From contig JADLSH010000395.1 in the NCBI GenBank assembly GCA_016169945.1, positions 2,892,501 to 2,956,500 on the forward strand: a DNA stretch of 64,000 nucleotides. The letters are read 5' to 3'. Origin of the DNA: Trachythela sp. YZ-2020. Its lineage: Eukaryota > Cnidaria > Anthozoa > Malacalcyonacea > Clavulariidae. The notes under the pieces were generated by a model. The model was not told the origin of the DNA and made no database searches. It was given only the letters and a program-made list of their open reading frames with translations. This document shows, in pieces, positions 12,030 through 24,671 of this stretch. Numbering within the stretch: position 1 is the first letter of the stretch; the number at the start of each line of letters is the position of its first letter. The translations under genes were made by a program, and so were the position numbers.

Positions 12030-13355
12030 AGTCATCTCTCATCCCATACTTTCACCTTCAAGTCTAGGTCTTGTGGCGACAGCCAATAGGGTAGCTGTTC
12101 ACTGAAAAGAGCATCAGTAATGACAGTGGAGCCCAGCGGACGTCTGAGTGACTGAGCAGCCCTCTTTAGGACCGCACTGCTCACCTCCATGGCACGAGAA
12201 AGAGGTTCGAAAAGGTGCCTAATACATTGCCTGTTTTGATTCACCTTAGCCAACATACCACGGCTGGCGGAGGCCTTCCACCTACACCTTTTTTGGAGTG
12301 GATGTGCACCTGGAGTAAGACGAGGAGCGAAGTGCAGTCTTCACTAGTCAGCCAATTGGTTGGCCCCCCGAAAGGAGTGAACGATCGCCTGATGACGATT
12401 TTCCATGTGGGCAGAAATTTATCACCATTGTCCGTGACGCACCCACCATGACTAACCCACATGAGTTCAAGAACAAGTTCTATGAAGATCTGAATTCTGT
12501 CACCACAGCTGTACCCAACATTGACAAACTAATAATTCTTGGTAATTTCAATGCGAGAGTTGACTGCGACAGCGTCTCCTGGGAAGGTGTTCAATTGTGA
12601 AGCATGGGACTGAAACGTTCTTCTTCCCTTCAGACTTGGGCGCAACATCACTTTCTGATCACAAACATCTCCGTCTCCCTAGCCGTAACCGGATGTCGTG
12701 GATACACCCTCACCCTGACCCTGACAGGCGAGTCACAAAGGCCAAGTTCGATCTGCAAGTTCTGCCTAAGAGAGGTCCACAAGGTGTGAAAGCACCAAAA
12801 CACGTGAACGTCAATAAGATGAATATGATCAAAATCAAACAGTTTTTCCGCAACCTTGTAAGAACGCCTAGAGTATACAAAGCTGGACATCCAGGATGTG
12901 GAAGCAGCATGGGCCACACGTCGCGAGACAGTGTGTAACGCTGCCATGCAATGACAAAGCTGACGAGATCCGGGAATTCGCAGATAGGAATGACATGAAG
13001 AGCTGTTACAACGGTCTATGGTCCCACCACTTCACGCAAGGCACACGCTTCCATAGAGGTCGGCAGAAGCGATTCAAAGATACTTTGAAAACTTCATTGA
13101 AGGCCTTCAACATCAGCCCTGACGTATGGCGACCGGCTTTCCGTAAAGGCTCGAAATGCACGAAGAACAAAACTAGTAAAGCTAAGGAACGCAAACAGGC
13201 CAGGAAGAACAGAATCAACAACCCATCACCTGCAGCCACTTGGCAGCACTGCCAGAGAGTCTTCCGGGTATTGGACTAACCAGCCATCTCCGGATCCACG
13301 ACACCGACCACCCCAACCTCCGAATGAATGCGAAAGTAGTTTTGGCCGGACTTGA
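12030..13355 (+). pseudogene. RTE-like non-LTR retroelement remnant (endonuclease part, RT deleted)
   Basis: Frameshifted pieces match the AP-endonuclease-RT protein often annotated as craniofacial development protein 2-like. In order: an LEWMCTW block near 12290, PPKGVNDRLMTI near 12365, then in another frame YEDLNSVTTAVPNIDKLIIL and GNFNARVD near 12480-12560, SRNRMSWIHPHPDPDRRVTK near 12690, and KADEIREFADRNDMKS near 12955. It ends in an ISPDVW...RKNRINN tail and, after one more shift, GLTSHLRIHDTDHPNL near 13275. The catalytic RT region is missing between the DEIREF and ISPDVW blocks. Several frame changes make it inactive. Confidence 0.75.
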
Positions 13356-13539
13356 TTAAACATAACACAAATTTTGGCTCGACATTTTGGTCGTTGTTTA
13401 AATCCGTGTTGAATCCATCCAGTGTACCAATTAAGTACGATGATCTAGAAGAGTGATGAAGGAAATATCACAGCTAAAAATCCCAAAGTTTGTGTTTTGT
13501 AATCCTCAATTGTGTTTTTTAATCCCGAAGACGTTGTAT

Positions 13540-14420
13540 GAACCTTTTAAGCAACTTTTCTATTTTATGTTCAATCCACCTCCGCCTTCTGTGTCTCATA
13601 AGTGATATCTACATTGTTCCGGAACATGTTAGACACATTCTTCTCTTGCTCGATGATACTAAAGCTACTGGTTCAGACAGAAATGAGGTAAATTTGCTCA
13701 TGCAGATGCTGTGCTCGCTATATTTCCTTGTAGCTTAGTGAGCTCTTCAACAAAAGCTGGGTCTTTAACATATAATATATATCTAGCTAATCCTAAATTA
13801 AGGTGGTCATGCAATATAACGAAGTCTCAAATTATCGACCCATATCTTTACTTCCCATTATCAAACAAACTTCTCGAGTGCTGTATTTACGGCCAATTGA
13901 TCAACCATATATGTATCGCGTATATTAACCTTCGATTTAGACTTTCTAAAGGAAAGTCCACAAAATTTCTATACGAGATGGGAGGTCCCTCGGTAAAAGT
14001 GTCCAAACTGATATCCTTAAAATCGATTTTGCAAAAGCCTTCGACAGGGTTGATCATATCAGCTACTTCTCAAGTTTGTGGAAACTGTTTCACTTGCTCC
14101 AACTATCTTACAGACCTCAATAAAACGTCACTCGAAGAGACATGGCAACCAATTCCAGTACTATCTTCAGGTGTTCACCAAGGTTCAATCCTTGGTCGTT
14201 TATTGTTTCTTGTGTACGCGTGAATGACCCACCTCAAGAGAACAACTGCATTGCCAGTAGCACCTCGAGTAGCATTGTTGCTGATGACACCGAGTGTTAT
14301 CATGTCATAAGAACTGCGGACGTAAAACATCTTCAATGCAATTGCTTCAATGCGATCTTGAAGGAATCAACCAGCGGTGTCGCCGGGTGTGGCGAATGCA
14401 AAAATATGTCGGCTTTCTGA
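13540..14420 (+). pseudogene. Degenerate non-LTR reverse transcriptase
   Basis: Recognisable RT blocks are scattered over frames: DDTKATGSD near 13660, LSNKLLECCIYGQLINH near 13860, RLSKGKSTKFLYEM near 13940, YLTDLNKTS near 14105, SSGVHQGSILGRLLFLVYA near 14165, then VNDPPQEN and the catalytic-box relic VADDTEC near 14280. Stops and shifts break every domain. Confidence 0.75.
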
Positions 14421-17185
14421 TCACTAGCTCTATATCTGAAATGAAACCGGCAAGATCTATTATAATTACTTAAACTTGCTATTGATATCATCCTATATAG
14501 CACTTTTCCTGATACAAAACTAAGGAGGGGATAGAGATATGCAATATACGAAAATTCGAAAAAGAAGAACATTACACATCCTTCATAAGAAACGCGTAAT
14601 GAAAGTTAAATGCCGGAAGATCGATATCTAGTGACAGAATACCACCCATATTTGTATCAGCCAAAACGCCGTGAAATATAATCATTTTCTCTGAGACAAA
14701 ATGTAATGTTTCGATCGCAGAATCGAATTATTTTTAGGTCAATATACCAGTATTCATTTCATTAGCTACATTGGTCTCATTTGTTGTGTACAGATGCTTG
14801 GTATAACAATAGAATGACAATTTCGAAATATGTTAATTAAGAACGACTTTTGTTGGTATCATTTCAATTCGAGAATGTTTTAAAGGACAAATTAATTATC
14901 AGCGTCCACGACGATAAAATTATTTGGGCAAATATTTTAAGAGTATTCCTGCATATACCGACCAACTCTATGGTTTTACTACAAACCAATCATCATCATT
15001 CCGTTTGTCCTGTCAAGAGAGGTCGGATCACCACGGCACCTTTCTCCACTCGATCTGTTTTGTCGTCATGTCTGTCCAGATCCACCTATTGATCATCAAC
15101 AACTGATGACTTCCTTATTCAGTCTTGGTTCCTTGCACTCCGCTACCCATCTCACAGACTCGCTTGCAGTTCTTTCATTCTTTTCACAGGGCCATATCAT
15201 CTCAGTCTACTTTCTCCAATTCCCCTCTCTCTGTTCTACCATATTTCCTCTAATAGCTCGTAGGCATCTCATCTCTGCTACTTCCATTTTATTCCATTTT
15301 ATTCCATCACTGCCCAAGTCGTTGCTTCATATATTTTACGGTTTTACCATTGTTTTGCACATCTGCGTCTACTAACTCGTCGGCATCGGTGTTATTTATT
15401 ATGCCATAAATATTTCTCCATGTGTTCACTGCAATCTTGCCTGTATCTCTCTATCTAGATCTTCCTTCTAGATCTCCCCTCTCTTGTCGGCACCTAACTA
15501 GGTATCTGAAAGCTGTTATTTGCTTCAGTTGCTCTCCATCCACTGTTTGATCTGCAGTCGTGGCGACGTGGCATTGTCTGTATTCATGAGACTTTCACTA
15601 CTTCCTACATATTTAAAACATCAGGATAACAAATATTGTAAAATGTTGTTCACATGTTATTTGGGTCTTCAATATTCACTATTATTGTCTCAATTAATTA
15701 CTGGAGGGTTGCAGTAGCTGTGTGCCACCGGTTGCTGCAAGTGGCTGCTATATGACCTTGTCTTCGCAAAGAAATGAAGAATGTGGTCGATTTGAAGCAC
15801 TCGCTGGGCTGTTTTTCAGTGGGCTGTGTGCTTAATTATCTAGAATAAAGATAATAAGAATAAAATATACTGAGAATAGAGTTAAATTTTAAAAGTTTCT
15901 ATTTACAAAGTTTGATAATTATTGAATAGTAATTAATTTAGATTCCTTAAATTCCACAATATGGCCCCATGCACGATATCCAAATGTTAGCTTCAACGCA
16001 TTTGTGTTTGGTTTAGCAAGGATCCTAAGTATTGTTATTACTCCTCAAGTTACGATCTATATAGATCAGACGTCACACTCGCGTGGAATCTTCGTGACCC
16101 GGTAAAATTTTGAAACAAGCCACGGGAAGTTATTTTCGAGACTTATCTGCGAAGAAACCACAACTTTTTCATTATAATCGTAAATCTTTGAAACTCAAAC
16201 AGTACGTATGTTCTTAACCAGTTTCTAAGCTTTCTTTTAGTATGTTTTTTACGTATTTACGTTCAGTATTATCTTTTATAATGTTCAAAATCTTCGACTT
16301 GTTGCAGACTAAAAATTATAAAATGATATTTTATACTCTCCTCAAGGCACTCCTAGAACTGTCAAAGTAATATGATTATTTAAAGCAATCAAAAGTTTAA
16401 AAACTACTGGCATACAACCACAGTACAGACAGTTAGGAGTTACGAGTTGTCTTATGAAAATTTGGAATTGTTTGAATGTTTTGAATGGTTTTCATACCGA
16501 TTTCAACAATAAAAACAAATTTAAGAGACGTTGGATTAATTCGATGCGAAAACCACCGACAAACCAGACCAGAAAAAAGACCACCAACAAACAATCTTGG
16601 GTCCAACAAACCAAGGTAACGAAAACGAAGAGAATTTTGCTCGAAATTGTACACCATTTCGAAAAAAACCCAACCTGTTTTACAGCCAGCGAAGGCAGCG
16701 AGTGACTCGAACACGCGCCCGCAAACACTATATCGTGATCGGTCAGTATTTCTAGTTTAGGCTTTTCGCGAGCAGAAAATGGCATTTTGAGGTTCGTTTT
16801 TCTCGTTCGTTTCTCCGGTGACCATATCTCAAAATTTGACTATGTATTCAACGTACTAAGTTCTATTAAATCCTTAAATTTAAAAAAAATCGCCAGTGTA
16901 GTTTTCGTGAAACTAAATTTTGGCTTTTAAAAAAAAACTACACTAGCGATTTTCAACAAAATTTCTGAGAAAACTCAGAATCTCATAATAATTTACTTTC
17001 TGCAAAAAAAAGAGTAGGTTACCGACCTTATTTTTCCGCTATCATACCTTCTTTGGCTAAAACTACCAAGATAAATGATGACGTCATGTCGCCATGGCAA
17101 CGTCAAGAGTAAAAAACTTGTGTTGAAATTATTGCTTAATATACGAGGAATAAAGGGAATACGCAAAAATTTGAGTTTTCTAAGC
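14421..17185. other. No recognised gene
   Basis: About 2.8 kb with low coding signal. An imperfect inverted repeat (AATCGCCAGTGTAGTTTTCG at 16888 against its complement near 16937-16957) suggests a small foldback element. Everything else is unassigned. Confidence 0.4.
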
Positions 17186-17189
17186 TTAT

Positions 17190-17835
17190 AACCTTTCAAA
17201 GAGCTTTCAATTCAAAACATTGATATCTAATGGAAACTGTAGGGAGCCTCCTTAAGTTGGATTCCTCCTTGGTATTTTTATCGACCAAGGAGAAAAGTTT
17301 ATCATCTCTTCTACATTGTAGCCGTATCCCATCCCAACTTGGAAAGGGTTTCAGTTGCGGATGAGCAGTAGTCGTCACCGGTGATAACTCGAGCAGCTTT
17401 ATTTTGTAATCGCTGTAATTGGTTTTTTAACTCAGCTTAGCACAATATTCAAAATGAGGCAAGACTAACGCCTTGTATATTCTTTCAAGACTTGTCTTGC
17501 TAATTATGTTGTTTGCTCTGCGTAACACGCCTATACCGTTTGAGACTTTTTGCATATGTGATTAATATGCGCTTTCATGTTAAATTTTCGTCAATAAGGA
17601 CACCGAGGGTTTTTGTTTTGTTAACGTATTGAATTCAATGGTTTGATTATTTATGTGTATATGGGGGTCTCTCTCAATACGTGATAATCTTTGTCTGGAC
17701 TCAATTAGCATATAAGCCAACTATGCATGTAAGTTATTTAATTCTTCGTTTAATTTGGCTTCTATTTCCTGAACTGTTGCTCCAGTGACAGTTACGTTAG
17801 TATCGTCAGCAAATAAAGCAGGTGATTAACCGTGA
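17190..17835 (-). pseudogene. Non-LTR reverse transcriptase 3' fragment
   Basis: Read on the minus strand from 17835: LFADDTNVTVTGATVQEIEA (catalytic FADDT box), then LNNLHAWLICNKLS, and after stops HINHICKK, LKNQLQRLQNKAAR-like and PFPSWDGIRLQCRRDDKLFS. The block order is that of the RT palm, thumb and C-terminal region. Many stops show it is dead. Confidence 0.65.
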
Positions 17836-17935
17836 TCGAAGCACTCTACCATGTCATTTTTATTCTGTTCCTCAAAGTATTACTGTAAATAGAGGTTGAT
17901 ATCGTAAATATTGACACTGATCACCAGAAGGACAA

Positions 17936-18188
17936 TCACGGTGTGCGGCGCGTGGGCGATCGCGCGTGCAGGACACGCGCAGCACAGCAAGCTGTCATGC
18001 ATGCAGTCGAATGTGTAAAAATTAAATATTCAATTCCAATGTGCGATCGAGTGTTAAATTTCACCGCCTACTGGTCTAAATTGTGGGTTTATGTTGAGTT
18101 ACTATGCTTTAACATCGCTTTGGGAATCTGCTACAATTCTATACACAATCATATCGTAAACATGTGTGGGTTTATTTAGACGTTGAAT
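17936..18188 (+). promoter_or_regulatory. Probable promoter/5' UTR of CTDSPL2-like gene
   Basis: A locally GC- and CpG-rich stretch (GTGCGGCGCGTGGGCGATCG, then an inverted GCGCGTG...CACGCGC) sits about 230 bases before the start codon in otherwise AT-rich DNA. No TATA box or factor site can be named with confidence. Confidence 0.3.
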
Positions 18189-19472
18189 ATGTCTGTTGTC
18201 TTATCATCGTTGAAGCGAAAACGCGACAGTTTCGAAGCAAACGGCGATGTTTCTAGTGGAAAATACGAGGAAGACGGCGATGTGCAGGAGCAAACGGGGC
18301 TTCTTTCGTCCATCAAGACTTTCTTGTGGTCGAATACACCGACTAAGGAAAGCAAGAGTCCTCTACCAGCAACAAAGAGGCGACGAAACAGCCCTGATGT
18401 AAACAACGATTGTATGATTTCTTCATCGCCTCGTGTAAACCGACCAAGGAAAATCAAGTGTAACTCGAATGGGGACAGATTTGAAAATGACAATGATGTT
18501 GACGTTGGCGCCTATCCTGAGGACAATAAAACCGCCGAAACTACAAAACCACGAACATCCATTCTCGGGACACTCTTCTCGCCCGTCCTAACACTATTCG
18601 GCAAAAACGGTGAACTAAAAACCGCGACATCTAGTAGTGGCGAGCTTGTTGAATTGCCATCAATAAATGGAGGCAAATTGAACTCAAATTATAACTCTGT
18701 TTGCTCGTGTGAGTCAACAAACGATGACTGTGAAGTTAATGGCGGGCAAGCGGGAAAGAAAGATGAAAATGCCAACATCGAAGAGATCGATTCAAATCAC
18801 TTAGAAACGGGAGAATGGCCTGACAATGATCCGTATTATTTCTTGCGACATTTACCACCTCTCACTGATGCAATTCGTTCTCATTCAACGCCAGTTTTGC
18901 CTTTGAGAACACGTAGTACACCAGAGTATACATTGGTCTTAGATCTAGACGAAACTTTAGTACATTGCAGTCTAAATAGACTCGAAGATGCAGCTCTAAC
19001 CTTCCCTGTACTTTATCAAAATATTTCATATCAAGTATTTGTACGTACGAGACCGCATCTGCAACAATTTCTCGAGAAGGTAGCCGAATCGTTCGAAGTC
19101 ATTCTATTCACCGCATCGAAACGGGTTTACGCTGATAAATTGATTAACATTTTGGACCCGAAGAAAAAGATATTTCGGCATCGATTATTTCGTGAACATT
19201 GTTTGTGTGTACACGGCAATTACATCAAGGATTTGACTATTTTGGGCAGAGATTTGACGAAGACTATGATTGTGGACAATTCACCGCAAGCTTTCGCGTA
19301 TCAGTTGTTCAACGGCATACCGATTGAAAGTTGGTTTGCCGATCATTCAGACAGGGAATTACTTGATTTGTTGCCGTTTTTGAATCATTTGGTCGAACAA
19401 GGAAGCGACGTACGGCCTACTATTCGTGATCGTTTTAGAATGCATGAGTTACTTCCCGTGGGCATAGCATGA
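18189..19472 (+). CDS. CTDSPL2: CTDSPL2-like FCP1/SCP-type phosphatase, single exon
   Basis: 427 residues from ATG 18189, with an in-frame TAG 12 bases upstream, so the start is secure. The catalytic HAD/FCP1 domain (about residues 245-420) opens with [14 protein letters not shown]; Asp252 and Asp254 are the nucleophile and general acid-base. It continues through [39 protein letters not shown] and the distal [20 protein letters not shown]. The family removes phosphate from Ser, including the RNA polymerase II CTD and SMADs, in the nucleus. The N-terminal half also matches CTDSPL2: a basic KRKR start, [10 protein letters not shown], and [20 protein letters not shown], which separates it from the shorter SCP1-3. 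Length is close to the human protein. The coding region has no intron although the other three genes here are intron-dense. Confidence 0.95.
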   Translation: MSVVLSSLKRKRDSFEANGDVSSGKYEEDGDVQEQTGLLSSIKTFLWSNTPTKESKSPLPATKRRRNSPDVNNDCMISSSPRVNRPRKIKCNSNGDRFENDNDVDVGAYPEDNKTAETTKPRTSILGTLFSPVLTLFGKNGELKTATSSSGELVELPSINGGKLNSNYNSVCSCESTNDDCEVNGGQAGKKDENANIEEIDSNHLETGEWPDNDPYYFLRHLPPLTDAIRSHSTPVLPLRTRSTPEYTLVLDLDETLVHCSLNRLEDAALTFPVLYQNISYQVFVRTRPHLQQFLEKVAESFEVILFTASKRVYADKLINILDPKKKIFRHRLFREHCLCVHGNYIKDLTILGRDLTKTMIVDNSPQAFAYQLFNGIPIESWFADHSDRELLDLLPFLNHLVEQGSDVRPTIRDRFRMHELLPVGIA

Positions 19473-19962
19473 GGTGAGAAAAAGACAATGTTTTTGTAGC
19501 TAAAAACTGGCGCCAAAATTTACAAGCAATCACGGAAGCATAAGTACGTTGCCTTGTATGCAGCACTTGTTTATTATATTGATATAGATCTTGACATTAG
19601 TTCAGCTTATCCAGAGTTAAAAAAGGGTGGGGAAAACGCCGTATAGAACAGCATATGTTCGTATATAACTCGAGTTAGGTGGCTCTATGTAAACTAGATA
19701 AATTGTCCACCTGTTATAAAACAGCATGTTGTTCCCGCCATATTATATTCCCATAAAAAGTTGATATTCGCCACTTCACATGTTTACGGACGTACTAGAT
19801 TTTTAACGTAATAATGATATTTTAATGTTGTTTTTAAAAAACACTAAGTATGTTAGTTTATATAATCCCTTGAACGCATTTAAAAGGAGTAAATTACTAA
19901 AATTAGCAACAGTTGTGTCATTTTAGATATAGATTTTAGAAAGTATACATAGTCATATATCC

Positions 19963-19968
19963 AATAAA
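19963..19968 (+). promoter_or_regulatory. Candidate poly(A) signal
   Basis: First canonical AATAAA about 490 bases after the CTDSPL2-like stop codon, within AT-rich sequence. It would define a 3' UTR of roughly 0.5 kb. Confidence 0.4.
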
Positions 19969-19979
19969 TTTAGGATTCT

Positions 19980-20660
19980 TATGTTGTATCAAATATCCAG
20001 CATTATATCTTTTAGTTATGAACTGTTGAATAGTTCATCTGTTTATGGCTGATATTGGCTTTTGAATGCAGGGTTCTGCCCATGGTGGGTGGCACTGTGT
20101 GGCCGTGCCCAACACTCATTAATGTCACCCAGCACTCGGGGACCGCGGAACAGGGGGGCTAATTTGTCATACATATTGTTATTTCTAATACACATAGGTT
20201 TAAACATATAATTTTTCTCAACCATAAAGAAGTCAGACTGGGCATAAAGAAAACATTGTATAATTATACAAGATCTCTGTAAGTTATGTCTAATGCATGC
20301 TTATTGTTTATTTAAATCTAGCAGGGAATCATTGGACTTTTTGGTGCTACTTTTTAAAAAGTATGAGTGTTTTAGGTATTAAATTAGGCACTTTATTCTC
20401 TCCTTTAGTCTTGGCAGTTAATACTAATTTGTTGCATAGGTACGATCGGTAGGTTTGGTGGTCAGCAGCTTTTCGTTCGACCAAATATTTGGAAAGAATT
20501 AGTCTTGTGACATTGCTCTTAAATCTGTTTGAATGTTTTATTATTAGAGATAAAAGACATTGCAACCAAAAAGGTTGAAATACGTCAAATCTTACAAACA
20601 TCTAAATGTAACTAGGATATTCTAGATCTAAATTTACATTAATTAGATAAGATTAAAATA
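19980..20660. other. No recognised gene
   Basis: Sequence between the CTDSPL2-like 3' UTR and the end of the CR1-like element. The short minus-strand frames here show no family features. Confidence 0.4.
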
Positions 20661-20662
20661 CT

Positions 20663-23600
20663 TTATAGTAGATAAATATCAAAAAAGGTAATACTAATTA
20701 TCTGAAGATAAAGTTTAAAGAAATGTACAATGTTTATCAGCCCCAACCGAGGATGGGATATACAAATTTTTAAAACGATTTGTTCTACATTTATAAGGAA
20801 CCAGTTTATGCGGAAAATGCAAATCGTAATTAGGGCTATGTTCATATTTGACAAGTTCAGATAATATACCAGACTGCTGTAGAACGTTTTTCTTGAAGAA
20901 AGACGAACATACAGTAGAAGGTGTCGCCTTGAAACTAAAGTTGGTAGATTATACTTTGCCAACATATCACTATATGATAGAGATGAGTCAATAATTCTCA
21001 TTGCTCTCAACTGGATCCTTTCTATTTCCACCGCTAAATAATCAGGAATGTTATAGTGCCACACTTGTGTACCGTATTCCACGACTGGTCTTATACAGGT
21101 TACATAAACAGAAATAAGAGTCCTAGTGTCAGCGCGAGCTCGTTTTAGAAACCTTAACATATATAAACGCTTCGAAGATTTCTTTATGATTTGGCCAACA
21201 TGGTCGTTCAAATGATCATTGAAAACCACACCAAGTAATTTAGCAGATTTCACGACTTCAATCGGTTGATTATTAAGCATAAGCGGGGGTACATCTGGAT
21301 TATTTTTCCAAAAACAGACCAAAAGCTCTTTACATTTCTTGGTGTTGAGCATCATACCGTTTTTTTCGCACCACTGGTTAACACCATCCAAAATTTGTAA
21401 CGTAGATGGTTGATCCCTAGTAAGGGTTTCAGTAAGGGTAGAATCATCAACGTACTTCCACCGGTCTTGGTAATCCGTTAGCAGATCATTTATCATTATA
21501 AATTTATAATAAACCAAATTGGGTCTAACACTGTCCCCTGAGGAACACCTCCGTGTACTGGTTCCAAACCAGAAACAAATTTCCCTATTCTTACACGCTG
21601 CTTCCGGCCAGTAAGGAAATTTCTTACCCATGCAATGAGGATTGGATCTATTTCCATTCCTTCCATTTTTCTAATAAGGATATGATGATTTATCCTATCA
21701 AATGCTTTGCTAAAATCCAGCAGCAGGATTCTTACGCACTGGTTAGATTGCTCAGAAAGGCTGTAGAGTTGATGGAAGAAGGACACAAGTGCGTGTGTTG
21801 TGGACTGTTTCGGTAGAGATCCAAATTGCCTTCGATCAACTAAATGATTAATCTGAGTCATAATCCACTCGGCCACAAAATGCTCTATAGTCTTTGAGAG
21901 AATAGCAGTCAAGGATATTGGGCGTAGGTCGTTTTCAGCTTCTTTAACTACTTTGGTCTTCGGAATTGGGACTACCTCAGCTTCCTTCCATAGGTCAGGA
22001 ACTAGGCTCTCCTGAATAGATGCGTTAAACATTTTAGCAACTTGGTGAAGAAAGCTCGAGAGGAAATCTTTTAAGATCCAGCTTTGCATATTATCAGGGT
22101 CTGACGCTTTACCTCTTTAGATTTGATAGTTTCTTGTAGACAACTTGTGGAGAGATATAGTATTTCTTTAGATTATAATCCATAACATTGGCTACGTTAT
22201 TTTTGAGCTCGGGTAAAGGTGGCAAATAATTTGTGGTAGAAAGGAAACTGAGGTTAATATGCGTTGCCAGTTGTTTCGAGTGGACCTCTTTTCCTGACAC
22301 GATCATACTAGATAAAGTCTTATTTGTTGGGCGGCCAGAGAGTTGGTTAATAGATTTCCACCATAGCGCTGAATTATCACAATTCTTAATCTTCTTCTCA
22401 AAGAAGGAGCTCCGAAGTCTGTTGTTTAGTTTATTTACTTTGCTCCTTAATCTTTTAAAGGTAAGTGGGTCCTTAAACATTGCTTGTTGGCGTTGTTCAA
22501 TGAGACTCTTTTATTCGGAAGTGATCCAAGGTTTATCGATTGGGTGTTGCTTGTACCTCCGTACAGGGAAGAACTTACCAACAGCGAATTGAATGCATTT
22601 AGTTTTTCTGCACAGTTGGGCAACATTTCCAAGAAGGACCAATCTGTTCCTGAAAGCCATCTTCCGAAGTAGGTCTTCGAACTTGGTTTCACAGATCTTT
22701 TTCAGCTTTAAATTTTTTAACAGTTGTGGAAGGGCGGGTAATTAAGGAATTATGGTCACTTAAACCGATGCCGGGTAAAATTTTGGGCGTACTGTAATAA
22801 CACGAGAGATTCGTAAAGATAAGATCAAGAGTTACATTCCCGCGGGTTGGGTCTTTAACGATTTGTCGTGGGTTAAAATGATTGCAGAGGGATCGGCAAT
22901 CCAGGCGGTTAAAGTCGCCGACCAACAAAATTCCCGCGTTAGGGAACTGAACCAAAGCCGTGTCCAATGACGAAATTAGGTATTCCGTACAAAGAGCATC
23001 ATCATCTTGTGGTGGATGGTATAGTACCCCGATAATGATACAAGAAAAGCCTCGGGGTAGTCTATTTGGGCGAAGATATAACCAGAGCGCTTCAAATGAA
23101 GGACTGTTAAGTTCGTCTACAGTTGTAAACCCTATATTGGATTTAATGTACGCGCAAACGCGGCCACCCCGTTTTTCAGGCGCCCGGTCTGTCCGTACCA
23201 ACGAGTAATTTTCTATTTTAACTAAGGATCTGGTATTTGATAGGAAAAGTGACGTTAAGGTAACATTTGAATTTGTATTGCGACTTGATGCGTTTGGTCT
23301 AGATTGGGTATTATTTTCAAGAATGCGTGGAATTGGTCTAAGGGCGTCGAAATTACGGCTTCGTCTCCCCACATAATGGCCTATACGAGGTGTAATTTGC
23401 ACCGGGATTCTGTTCTGCGTGTTTCTTGTAATCGCAGGACATGAACTAGTTGCTAATACCCTCTCGTTGTTCGAGTTACAAGGTCGAGATAATCTTGCCA
23501 TTCCTTCATATTCAAAGGACGGAACGGCTGCCGTAACAAACGTTTCTTCCGACGTCGCTTCGGAAAAGGAGAACGATGTAAATGGGTTCTATTTGGGCGT

Positions 23601-23700
23601 TTATTCGGAGGCGACGATAGTGTAGCCCCATAATATCCTGTTTCCAAAGTCTTATGATTATTTGTGTTTTCAGTCGCAAAGGGCTTGGGTATGAAGGAAT
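20663..23700 (-). pseudogene. CR1-like non-LTR retrotransposon, ORF2 (endonuclease + RT), broken
   Basis: Minus-strand order: basic linker near 23600 (RSPFPKRRRKKR); endonuclease 23501-22689 with RGGRVCAYIKS, FSCIIIGVLYHPPQDD, LLVGDFNRLDCR and the terminal GLSDHNSLI; linker frames to 22109; RT 22089-21496 with RPISLTAILSKTIEHFVAEW, FGSLPKQSTTHALV, LLLDFSKAFDRINHHILIRK and GGVPQGTVL; then 21560-20663 with WKYVDDSTLTETL (catalytic YVDD), MLNTKKCKEL and RPVVEYGTQVWHYNIP. Frame changes near 22690, 22480, 22100 and 21530 inactivate it. In the endonuclease the segment between LSNTRSLV and ENYSLVRTDR is deleted, removing the usual TESW catalytic region. Protein blocks are little decayed, so insertion may be fairly recent. 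Confidence 0.85.
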
Positions 23701-23727
23701 CATTACAGGGTTGCTGCGTAAACTCGA

Positions 23728-24394
23728 TTAAGGTGGCTCGATATAGTAATCACAAAAACCTTATTCAAGAATCGCGAAAACAAAACTTCATACTCTATGA
23801 ACAAATCCGTGTGACCATTTGTGCGCGCGGGAATATTAATTTAACGAAATAACTTACAAAATGATCTGACGTAAGCAGTTGTTCGCGCCATCTCGCGTCA
23901 TTACGCGTGTTATATACCGTTTCATGTCAATTGCTGACGTCATTAAAAAATTCCATTTTTGAAAAACAATGCGCTATATTTCATTATTTTGTCCGGTGAC
24001 TTATGTTCAAATTTTGCATGCTGTATTGCACCGCAAAAATCTTTCATTGCTTTCATTTTTGCCTTTTTCAAAAAAATGGCATTACAGAATTTTTTTATAT
24101 TTTGCTTATTGTTAGTCTGTCTTGCAAGTAAAATAATGCACGAAAAAAAATTGGGGGTCACCGTGCTTCTTTTCCAACTACACGAGGCGATAGGCTATTT
24201 TAGAGTGAATTTCGTACGCGTATGTTGCCATAGCAACGAACTATGTGTTACTAAAACTAACATAATTTGAAAGTAGAAACATCAAAATATATGAAAACCC
24301 TGATACCTGATGAATAGAACCTAAAAATATGGAGTTTAATCATTTCAAAGTGTTGAACACCTGAATTTTTGAAAACTGTATCGAGCCACCTTAA
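23728..24394. mobile_element. TTAA-flanked MITE, copy A
   Basis: Begins TTAAGGTGGCTCGATAT and ends in the inverted complement ATCGAGCCACCTTAA. The TTAA duplication and short inverted ends are the hallmark of piggyBac-type insertion. No transposase is inside. Internal sequence matches copy B (34878-35524) in opposite orientation, including the GCGAAAACAAAACTT stretch. Confidence 0.82.
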
Positions 24395-24463
24395 GGGTAA
24401 ACTACCCCATCCATTCATGAGCCTTTGTTTCCGAATTTATTCCATTGTCTGGGCGTTGCTCTA

Positions 24464-24614
24464 CAGGGTGTATCAAAAAAACTGCAACCCTTTGAAATTT
24501 AATACAATAGTGAACCTTTTGAAATTGAACTTCATATTTGCATTTTCTTTCAAAGAATCATTGTACCCTATTGTATTTAATTTCAAAGGGTTCACTTTTT
24601 TTTGAGACACCCTG
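24464..24614. mobile_element. CAGGGTG MITE, copy 1
   Basis: 151-bp foldback element between TA dinucleotides. Ends CAGGGTGTATCAAAAAAA and, inverted, CAGGGTGTCTCAAAAAAAAG. The core TTTGAAATTTAATACAATAG and its complement form a stem around TTTGCATTTTCTTTCAAAGA. TA target and ends indicate Tc1/mariner-type mobilisation. Confidence 0.85.
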
Positions 24615-24671
24615 TAGTAGAGGGCATCATTAGCAATTATGTTCTCAGTCCCTAGGGGCTTTTGTGTAATA

